From: a virus
Length of the DNA stretch: 20,071 bases
Virus record (IMG/VR): IMGVR_UViG_3300025118_000210
Span: 1-20,071 of that record
Strand: one strand, 5' to 3'
Shown: positions 15,593-20,071 of the stretch, in pieces
Layout of the letters: the number at the start of each line of letters is the position of its first letter
How positions within the stretch are numbered: position 1 is the first letter of the stretch
Translations under genes and position numbers: made by a program
The notes under the pieces: model-generated
The model's database searches: none
What the model saw: the letters and a program-made list of their open reading frames with translations, nothing else
What the model was told of the DNA's origin: nothing

Positions 15593-17187
15593 TACTCAAC
15601 CGCCTTTAGAGCTGGTGCTATTTTACCCGCACTCTCAGCTACTGCTTGAGCTTGTTGTAATTGTTGCATCTGCATCTCGGCTTGTTGTTTTTGTTGTTGG
15701 ATTTGTTGAACCTCTGCTTTTGATCTCATAATTTTAGCTGGTAAACCTAAAACATTTTTAATGTGATCTACTAAACCATCTATATCTATGTAATCAAATA
15801 CTGGTGCAATATTCTGCATTGAACCAAATATTTCTATTCCTCTCATAACAGATGATAGCTCTTGTGTTTTTTGAGCTTTGGCTAATGGAGATACATATTC
15901 TATCTCAACATCCTGGTCGCCAATTTCTTCTGGTATTGGAGGTAATTTATTATTTTTTAATAATAAATTAAAAGCTCTAGTAATTAAAGGTTGTAATAAT
16001 TCAGATTGTAATCTTCCTAATACTGGACCCAACAATCTCATCTTCTCTTCAGTTCTTTGCATAACCTCTGTTGCGGTCATGTTTTGACCCTGGACCATCA
16101 TTAATTGATCGACAAAGAAATTTTCTCTAATTGCTTTTCTTCTTTGCTCTTCCATTTGAATACCAACTGGAGCATTAGATCCAACTTGTAATGGTTCAAT
16201 TCTATCTCTGGTTCCAGATCTATAGAAATTTAATCCACCCGGTACAGTTCTAATTGGTAAAATAAAACCATCATCAGGAACCATTAATGGTGGGTCAATT
16301 TGTTTTTGAGCTGCTTTAATAGATGTCTTAGACATTGTGTTTAACATCTTGGTATCTGGTAAAGCATTCATAGCTGGAGATCTTCCAAAAATTTCATTGG
16401 ATGAAGATTTTAAATATCTAGGTACAACGTATGGAAATTCTCTAAATCCACTTTCTCTTAAAATAGCTCCTGTCTCTTGATGAATATGGCATGAAACATA
16501 ATCCATATTATCTTTATTATCATAACCCATTGGAGTATCAGATTTGTGTACTGAGTGAAGTATGATACTATCTTCAAAAGGTTTATTTTTTACTACCTCT
16601 TGCAATGATCTTGGTAATTCTACATCCGGATACATTAAAGGAATATTTTTATTTTTAAGATGAAATCTTCTAAGTAAGCTATCGACAAAACCTTTTTCAT
16701 TTTCAGTAATAAATATTTCTGAAATATGAATTGTTTTAAATCTTAGATCATCTTTAACATCATCTGTAATAAACATAGCAGACGTACCAAAGGCTAATAG
16801 TTCATGGTAAAGTTCAAAAATTTCTTGTTGAAAATTTGAACGAGCAAATACTTGCTGCATAATTTTAGCGCAGCTCTCTAACCATTCTACTGCTGTATCA
16901 TCTTGGTTAGTTGCCTCAGTTCTAAATTTTAAAACGAACCACGGAGAAATCGTATTGGTTAGCATACCATTTAAGCTAGCTGATAATAATTCTAATGCGT
17001 GAGTAGCTGTACCATCATATATCTGGTCGTGTCGTTTATCGCCTTTAGTTCTTTTAATAGTTATATTAGATTTTCTTGGTAAAAAATAATCTGCAATTTC
17101 TTGCCAATGCTCTTCCCAAGTAACTCTTTGATTTTTTAAAGTATTATATTTGTCAATAATTTCTTTTGCTTTTTTTTCTACCGCCAT
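15592..17187 (-). CDS. Portal protein (head-to-tail connector)
   Basis: The dodecameric portal through which DNA enters and leaves the head. At 531 residues it matches the T7 gp8 class (536). Landmarks: WEEHWQEIADYFLPR (24-38), the YDGTATHALELLSASLNGML stretch (57-76) with SPWFVLKF after it, LLAFGTSAMFI near 129, FREFPYVVPRY (about 252-262), and NMTATEVMQRTEEKMRLLGP (about 369-388), all typical of the head-tail connector family. The last 40 residues are a Gln-rich coiled coil (QQIQQQKQQAEMQMQQLQQA), the usual C-terminal crown region. AGGA precedes the ATG. It starts 3 bases after the 215-aa gene and sits two genes after terminase, its packaging partner. Confidence 0.93.
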   Translation of the reverse strand: MAVEKKAKEIIDKYNTLKNQRVTWEEHWQEIADYFLPRKSNITIKRTKGDKRHDQIYDGTATHALELLSASLNGMLTNTISPWFVLKFRTEATNQDDTAVEWLESCAKIMQQVFARSNFQQEIFELYHELLAFGTSAMFITDDVKDDLRFKTIHISEIFITENEKGFVDSLLRRFHLKNKNIPLMYPDVELPRSLQEVVKNKPFEDSIILHSVHKSDTPMGYDNKDNMDYVSCHIHQETGAILRESGFREFPYVVPRYLKSSSNEIFGRSPAMNALPDTKMLNTMSKTSIKAAQKQIDPPLMVPDDGFILPIRTVPGGLNFYRSGTRDRIEPLQVGSNAPVGIQMEEQRRKAIRENFFVDQLMMVQGQNMTATEVMQRTEEKMRLLGPVLGRLQSELLQPLITRAFNLLLKNNKLPPIPEEIGDQDVEIEYVSPLAKAQKTQELSSVMRGIEIFGSMQNIAPVFDYIDIDGLVDHIKNVLGLPAKIMRSKAEVQQIQQQKQQAEMQMQQLQQAQAVAESAGKIAPALKAVE

Positions 17188-17190
17188 TTT

Positions 17191-17838
17191 TTATCCTAAT
17201 TTTTTTCTTTTAATTGTTAAATTACTATCTCCCAAACCTTGTGCAGCGGTTAAAATAGTATCTTTTCTTCCTTTTTTTTTAGTTGCAAGTAAAGTTGCAT
17301 CAGCAGACATTGTGGTAGCTGATGCTTGATCTACTTCTGCTCCTGTTGGAGATGTTTTAACCGCAGATGCACCCACTCCTTCAACATAAGTAGTTTTTGG
17401 TTGGTTGTTATCTCCACCTCCAGGATTAATATTTCCATAAGCATCTGTTGCTCCACTTTGTCTACTCATTCTATAGTCTTTATAAACTTCTTCTTGTTTA
17501 GTTCTGTTTAATCTGGAAAATTCATCTTTAGTATAACCAAGATTTTTCATTCCTCGTTCTGAAGTTAAAACTTTATCTGTAAAAAATTCTCTTGTTTTTT
17601 TAGCTCCAGCATCTAAACCACCTTCTATAAATTTTAAGCCTAGTGGTCCCTTTTGATCTTTTGTATAAGGATCATTATGGAATAAATCTAGTTTAGCAGC
17701 GCTATCGTCTTTTTCTGTATTAGAAATTACTTTTTTTTTTTTTTTTTTTTTTTCTGAATAAGTTTTACCACCAGTTGCTACTGCTTCTGCTCCTGATACG
17801 TCAGTATCGTTTCCGCCACTACTACTTGCTCCTCCCAT
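17191..17838 (-). CDS. Hypothetical virion-region protein with poly-Lys tract and shared C-terminal motif
   Basis: A 215-residue protein of unknown function between the terminase and portal genes. The N-terminus is Gly/Ser-rich and disordered. Residues 30-36 are seven lysines encoded by part of a 23-base A-run, so the frame past residue 29 depends on that exact run length. Residues about 60-130 are a charged helical section, followed by a Gly/Asn/Pro-rich stretch. The C-terminus (187-215, GRKDTILTAAQGLGD then a basic tail ending KKLG) matches the end of the preceding 74-aa protein. The ATG directly abuts that gene's TAA, with GGAGG in its last codons. A minor virion or packaging-associated protein is plausible from place alone. 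Confidence 0.65.
   Translation of the reverse strand: MGGASSSGGNDTDVSGAEAVATGGKTYSEKKKKKKKVISNTEKDDSAAKLDLFHNDPYTKDQKGPLGLKFIEGGLDAGAKKTREFFTDKVLTSERGMKNLGYTKDEFSRLNRTKQEEVYKDYRMSRQSGATDAYGNINPGGGDNNQPKTTYVEGVGASAVKTSPTGAEVDQASATTMSADATLLATKKKGRKDTILTAAQGLGDSNLTIKRKKLG
17731..17753 (-). repeat. 23-nt homopolymer (A-run on the coding strand)
   Basis: An uninterrupted run of 23 T on the plus strand is A23 in the sense of the 215-aa gene, encoding seven lysines. Gain of one A leads to a TAA four codons on, and loss of one gives TAA immediately after the lysines. The tract therefore works as an on/off switch if it slips during replication or transcription. It is also a place where sequencing or assembly length errors are likely. 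Confidence 0.95.
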
Positions 17839-18063
17839 TTATCCTCCTAACTTTTTCTTTTTAACTAATAAGCTATCGTCATCTTCTAAACCGTCAGCTC
17901 CAGTTAATATTGTTTGTTTTCTACCTTTTCTATTTCTTCTTACTTGCGCTCTTTTTTCTTCAATTTCTTTTTTCCTTGCCTCATCATCATAACTTGGTGG
18001 TTCCGGTAAAGGAGCCGGTGGTGGTGGAGGTGGTGGCATTGAAGGTGATTTAAAAATTCCCAT
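17839..18063 (-). CDS. Small proline-rich protein with TILTG-type C-terminal motif
   Basis: A 74-residue protein directly after terminase. The N-terminus MGIFKSPSMPPPPPPP is proline-rich (residues 7-23), followed by a highly charged helix (about 24-45) and the C-terminal GRKQTILTGADGL with a basic tail ending KKKKLGG. I recall small proteins of this layout near terminase or portal genes in other podoviruses; no function is established to my knowledge. The same C-terminal motif ends the next gene, suggesting a shared partner or a duplication. GGAGAA precedes the ATG by a few bases, and the gene begins 2 bases after the terminase stop. Confidence 0.65.
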   Translation of the reverse strand: MGIFKSPSMPPPPPPPAPLPEPPSYDDEARKKEIEEKRAQVRRNRKGRKQTILTGADGLEDDDSLLVKKKKLGG

Positions 18064-18065
18064 AA

Positions 18066-19343
18066 TTATTCTCCGTGTATTCTATAATCATTAACAGCTA
18101 AACTTTGTGCTGTTGCTTTTTGTCTAGGTAAATCAGTAATCGACAGAGCCATATATCTTGCGGCATCTGCTGCATGACTACTCCAATCTTTTACTGGTTT
18201 ATTACTAAACATTTTCATCTTCTCGTTATATTTTCGATGATGATGTCTTAAAGCATCTATTAATGGTTTTGTGTTATCTCCGTCAAACCAACACTTAGGT
18301 AAAACCATCTTTAAGCTGTGGATACCATCTTCTAAATTTATTTTAGGTAAAATCTTAAACCTTATTCCTAATTGGTAAGCTACCTCTCTTCTGGTCTTAC
18401 CAGTTGAAAATTCTGTTACTTCTATGTCATGTGGCGCAAAGTGTTCCCCATAAACATAATCTTTATCTTTTACGACTTGAACATAATGCGGCAACCCTTC
18501 TCGGTTGTTTTCATAATAATCAATTATTAAAATCTGGTTACCCAGTAATTGATAGAAAACTATTGCTGTACTATCGTCAACTCCAAGATCCCAGGCAGTA
18601 TGAACCATTAATGCTGGGTCGTATGCAATTCTAGTTATTTGTTTTTTTTCTTCTAAAGATTTTATAATTGATCCATATACGGATCCTTCAATATTTGCAA
18701 TCCAATCGCACTCAAATTCTTGCTTATATTTTGCATCTCCCATTTGAGTTTTAGCAGCATCCAACTCTTCCTGGTCGATAATTCCTGTATCGCTGGCTTT
18801 TGCAGTATAAGCTAACCAGGTTGGGTCAGATTGTGCGTGCTGGTATAAATCATAAAATATATTACTCATTCCAGCTGGTGTTGAAATAAAGTAACAAAAA
18901 CCTTTTCTATCTGATAGAGCGGGTCTAATTATCTCATTCCATAATATCGGGTTCATCTGTGAACATTCATCCACACAAACCCCGTCTGCATATATTCCTC
19001 TAATTTTATCTGGATCCTCACTAGATAATAATTGTATTCTAGCTCCTGTTGCAAAATCGCACCTTAATTCAGTTTCGTTAAAAGTAGTTCCTGGAATACA
19101 GCTTGCGTACTGTTTTAAATAATCCCAGCATACCCTTTTAATAGATACAAAGGTTGGTCCAATAAGATAATACCTTGGGTTCTTTTTATCATTTGTAAGA
19201 GCTTTCTTCATCAAATGTAAAATTATCAGTATAGTCTTGCCAAACCTCCTGTGGCAGTTAAGCACCGCAAATCTATGATTGTCTAAATCTTTATGCAGTT
19301 TTGCCTGTAGGGGTCTTGGAACATAAGGTATTTCTATGTGCAT
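18066..19343 (-). CDS. terL: Terminase large subunit
   Basis: The ATP-driven DNA packaging motor and nuclease. The ATPase domain shows a Walker A variant CHRRFGKT (30-37), Walker B VCVDE (122-126) with the catalytic Glu126, and the coupling motif ISTPAG (153-158). The RNase H-like nuclease domain shows its three acidic positions in AWDLGVDDST (Asp252), HFAPHD (Asp306) and SSHAADAARY (Asp393). At 425 residues it is complete but compact (T7 gp19 is 586). No strong ribosome site precedes the ATG; it starts 4 bases after a tiny membrane-peptide gene and may be coupled to it. No small terminase gene is recognisable nearby. In T7 the large terminase follows the tail fibre; here it heads the structural module. 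Confidence 0.95.
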   Translation of the reverse strand: MHIEIPYVPRPLQAKLHKDLDNHRFAVLNCHRRFGKTILIILHLMKKALTNDKKNPRYYLIGPTFVSIKRVCWDYLKQYASCIPGTTFNETELRCDFATGARIQLLSSEDPDKIRGIYADGVCVDECSQMNPILWNEIIRPALSDRKGFCYFISTPAGMSNIFYDLYQHAQSDPTWLAYTAKASDTGIIDQEELDAAKTQMGDAKYKQEFECDWIANIEGSVYGSIIKSLEEKKQITRIAYDPALMVHTAWDLGVDDSTAIVFYQLLGNQILIIDYYENNREGLPHYVQVVKDKDYVYGEHFAPHDIEVTEFSTGKTRREVAYQLGIRFKILPKINLEDGIHSLKMVLPKCWFDGDNTKPLIDALRHHHRKYNEKMKMFSNKPVKDWSSHAADAARYMALSITDLPRQKATAQSLAVNDYRIHGE

Positions 19344-19347
19344 AACT

Positions 19348-19455
19348 TTATAAAATCGCTAATATAATAATCAAAGCTGCAACACTAAGTACGACTTTTT
19401 TATGTTCGCTCCAGTAGTGTTTCACTTCTTGAATAAATAAATTTATATTCATCAT
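19348..19455 (-). CDS. Tiny single-span membrane peptide, possible holin-like protein
   Basis: A 35-codon frame (34 if the second ATG is used). It begins MMNINLFIQEVKHYW, has a basic SEHKK turn and ends in a hydrophobic stretch VVLSVAALIIILAIL at the very C-terminus, a clear single transmembrane span. AAGGAGGG lies immediately upstream: 1 nt before the first ATG and 4 nt before the second, so the second (19450-19452) is the more likely start. The strong ribosome site and snug fit between the 62-aa gene and terminase support it as real. T7 places its small lysis proteins (17.5 and 18.5) just before terminase, so a holin or spanin-related role is possible but unproven. Confidence 0.6.
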   Translation of the reverse strand: MMNINLFIQEVKHYWSEHKKVVLSVAALIIILAIL

Positions 19456-19461
19456 CCCTCC

Positions 19462-19650
19462 TTAGTGAACTGTTGGTAAATTAAATAATTCTTTAATTGA
19501 TTGATATTCAATGCCGCTGTTTTTCATTAATTTTTTTAAAAATTTGTTAGCATGGATTTGATTTTCAAAGCCGTTTAAGTGAATAATTAATCCGTTAGTA
19601 TCTTCGGCACTAAATACCATTGCTGTTATTAATTTGTTTTTTATATCCAT
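19462..19650 (-). CDS. Small hypothetical protein
   Basis: I do not recognise the 62-residue product. It has a likely beta-beta-alpha layout: a strand KLITAMVFS (6-14), a turn AEDTNG, a strand LIIHLNGF (21-28) and a basic helix ANKFLKKLMKN (34-44). It has no membrane span. It is too short and unlike the usual small terminase for that role to be claimed. No ribosome site precedes the ATG at 19648-19650, and that ATG lies inside a promoter-like sequence whose transcript would begin at about the G of the ATG. The in-frame ATG at 19618-19620 (52 residues) is therefore an alternative start, though it would lose part of the first strand. Confidence 0.5.
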   Translation of the reverse strand: MDIKNKLITAMVFSAEDTNGLIIHLNGFENQIHANKFLKKLMKNSGIEYQSIKELFNLPTVH

Positions 19651-19664
19651 AGTGTGTCTGTCTG
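19644..19664 (-). promoter_or_regulatory. Possible third phage-type promoter at the head of the structural module
   Basis: The minus strand reads ACAGACACACTATGGATA. Twelve bases are identical to the candidate promoter before the tail fibre (2585-2596), and only the G before the ACACTAT core differs. It would drive the small genes, terminase and portal. It overlaps the annotated ATG of the 62-aa gene, which would not be translated from a transcript starting here. Support is weaker than for the other two sites. Confidence 0.35.
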
Positions 19665-19704
19665 TGCCTGTGTGTCGAAGTCCCGATTTATATATTTATA
19701 ATTT

Positions 19705-19743
19705 ATGCGCCTTGTTTTCGGGGTATACCCGCCTCACGCGCAT
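19705..19743. repeat. Nested palindrome (operator-like)
   Basis: A perfect 10-bp palindrome GGGTATACCC (19721-19730) is bracketed by an inverted pair ATGCGC (19705-19710) and GCGCAT (19738-19743). The site is GC-rich in AT-rich surroundings and lies about 55-90 bases upstream of the first gene of the module. A protein-binding site or a cruciform is possible; no U-run follows on either strand, so it is not an intrinsic terminator. Confidence 0.45.
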
Positions 19744-19784
19744 TGAAATTCTTTCATTTTTCTAGAGTTTTTTTAGTCTTTGGT

Positions 19785-19810
19785 TATCTCAACCGTAAAC
19801 TATTGAGATA
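19785..19810. promoter_or_regulatory. Operator-like inverted repeat
   Basis: TATCTCAA (19785-19792) and TTGAGATA (19803-19810) form a perfect 8-bp inverted repeat with a 10-bp spacer, a half-site spacing that suits a dimeric DNA-binding protein. It lies just downstream of the candidate host-type promoter at 19824-19853, where a repressor would block initiation or early elongation. It could also fold as an 8-bp hairpin. Confidence 0.4.
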
Positions 19811-19823
19811 TTGCTTTACTTAT

Positions 19824-19853
19824 TTAATATTTTAAGTGTGTTGTAAGTGTCAT
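19824..19853 (-). promoter_or_regulatory. Weak sigma-70-type promoter candidate
   Basis: On the minus strand ATGACA (-35-like, five of six matches to TTGACA) is followed after 18 bp by TATTAA (-10-like, four of six). It lies between the terminator and the structural genes and reads toward them. AT-rich DNA yields many such matches by chance, so the call is tentative. Confidence 0.25.
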
Positions 19854-19945
19854 TGGTCCCGGAGCTGTGTTATATATGCTGGATCGTACTCCATAATGCG
19901 TAAGATTTCACTCTGGCGCGCTCATACGGATACGGAGATTTATAA

Positions 19946-19972
19946 CCAGTCAACCCAGTCAACCCAGTCAAC
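19946..19972. repeat. Three perfect 9-bp tandem repeats
   Basis: CCAGTCAAC occurs three times head to tail at 19946-19954, 19955-19963 and 19964-19972. On the minus strand each unit gives TTGACTGG, so three -35-like TTGACT boxes are spaced 9 bp apart and followed by TTATAAAT. The spacings to that AT box do not fit a 17-bp promoter. Iteron-like protein binding or a slippage product are the other readings. Confidence 0.7.
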
Positions 19973-19979
19973 CAGGCAC

Positions 19980-20012
19980 AAAAAAACCCAGGAGAGATTA
20001 CTCTCTCCCAGG
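19980..20012 (-). terminator. Intrinsic terminator of the upstream gene
   Basis: The minus-strand RNA folds as an 11-bp stem (CCTGGGAGAGA / TCTCTCCTGGG, two G-U pairs) with a GUAA tetraloop of the GNRA type, directly followed by seven U. It begins 14 bases after the stop of the partial gene at the window edge. It separates that transcription unit from the structural module. Confidence 0.85.
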
Positions 20013-20026
20013 TTCAATATATTTAA

Positions 20027-20071
20027 TTAATTATATTTTAATTTAACTTTTCTTCTCCATTCACTTGCAAA
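20027..20071 (-). CDS. 3' end of an upstream gene (partial)
   Basis: Only the last 14 codons are in the window, reading FASEWRRKVKLKYN and then TAA (20027-20029). The basic ending and the intrinsic terminator 14 bases later support a true gene end. One other minus-strand frame is also open for its last ten codons, so the frame choice rests on composition and distance to the terminator. The product cannot be identified. Confidence 0.45.
   Translation of the reverse strand, partial: FASEWRRKVKLKYN

Larger units (their letters stand above)
19651..20026. other. Non-coding regulatory stretch between upstream gene and structural module
   Basis: No convincing gene is seen in these 376 bases on either strand; the frames present lack ribosome sites or run through the terminator. 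From right to left on the minus strand it holds the terminator (19980-20012), three TTGACTGGG-type 9-bp repeats (19946-19972), a weak host-type promoter (19824-19853), an 8-bp inverted repeat (19785-19810), a nested palindrome (19705-19743), an AT-rich patch (about 19685-19706) and the phage-type promoter candidate overlapping 19650. Confidence 0.7.

Noticed and set aside
15878-16087. Plus-strand 69-codon frame opposite the portal gene
   Set aside because: It is antisense to a well-supported portal gene, with no ribosome site and no gene-like neighbours on that strand.
17326-17511. Plus-strand 61-codon Cys/Ser-rich frame
   Set aside because: It is antisense to the 215-aa gene; the Cys/Ser-rich content is the expected mirror of its codons.
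18404-18634. Plus-strand 76-codon frame opposite terminase
   Set aside because: It is antisense to the nuclease domain of a clearly functional terminase.
19850-19861. TCCGGGACCA on the minus strand, resembling a tRNA 3' end or attachment site
   Set aside because: No T-loop consensus, no matching acceptor half and no cloverleaf are found on either strand, and no integrase is seen in the window.
19850-19925. Minus-strand short frame with MEYDPAYITQLRDQ and open codons before it
   Set aside because: It looks protein-like, but it is only 14 codons from its ATG, has no ribosome site and is closed upstream by a stop. A gene remnant is possible but not supportable.
19836-20030. Plus-strand 64-codon frame over the regulatory stretch
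   Set aside because: It reads through the 9-bp repeats and the terminator stem, has no ribosome site, and would be the only plus-strand gene in the window.

Overview
The window is the virion-structure and packaging module of a lytic-type, short-tailed (podovirus, T7-like) phage. Every gene I can support is on the minus strand, so the module reads from right to left. The DNA is strongly A+T-rich, the genes are packed with 1-8 nt overlaps or a few spacer bases, and the proteins are rich in Lys, Asn and Ile. Together with the tail tube and fibre types, this fits a phage of an AT-rich marine bacterium such as a SAR11/Pelagibacter-like alphaproteobacterium. The host assignment is an inference. I see no tRNA, rRNA, CRISPR array, insertion sequence or integrase.

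Layout in transcription order. At 20027-20071 is the last 14 codons of an upstream gene, followed at once by a textbook intrinsic terminator (19980-20012). Then comes a 376-base non-coding stretch (19651-20026) holding a 3 x 9 bp tandem repeat, a weak host-type promoter candidate, an operator-like inverted repeat and a nested palindrome. Two very small genes follow: a 62-aa unknown (19462-19650) and a 34/35-aa single-span membrane peptide (19348-19455). Next are the large terminase (18066-19343), two small proteins sharing a C-terminal motif (17839-18063 and 17191-17838), the portal (15592-17187), a Bbp19-like small protein (15380-15592), the scaffold (14535-15377), the major capsid protein (13522-14397) and a probable head accessory protein (13009-13500). 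The tail follows with tubular protein A (12349-12930) and tubular protein B (9581-12346), then the internal-core (ejection) proteins: gp13-like (9136-9588), gp14-like (8696-9139), gp15-like (6444-8693) and two proteins that together match the size and place of gp16 (5060-6430 and 2607-5060). Last is the tail fibre (1-2508), which runs off the left edge.

How the parts work together: terminase and portal package DNA into a shell built by scaffold and capsid; tubular proteins A and B close the head and make the short tail; the core proteins are carried in the head and are expected to form the DNA-ejection conduit; the repeat-rich fibre binds the host. The order from scaffold to fibre is almost that of T7 genes 9-17, but terminase sits at the front instead of after the fibre.

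The most notable non-coding finding is a set of SP6/T7-class phage RNA polymerase promoter-like sequences (core GACACTATG). They lie just before the capsid gene and just before the fibre gene, exactly where T7 has phi10 and phi17, with a possible third copy over the start of the 62-aa gene. A GC-rich hairpin sits near the place of T7's Tphi. Other points worth a second look are five tandem ~120-residue repeats plus a collagen-like linker in the fibre, a tandem domain insertion in the tail tube protein, a 23-nt poly-A tract inside a coding region, the apparently split gp16 with no visible transglycosylase motif, and the C-terminal motif shared by two neighbouring small genes.
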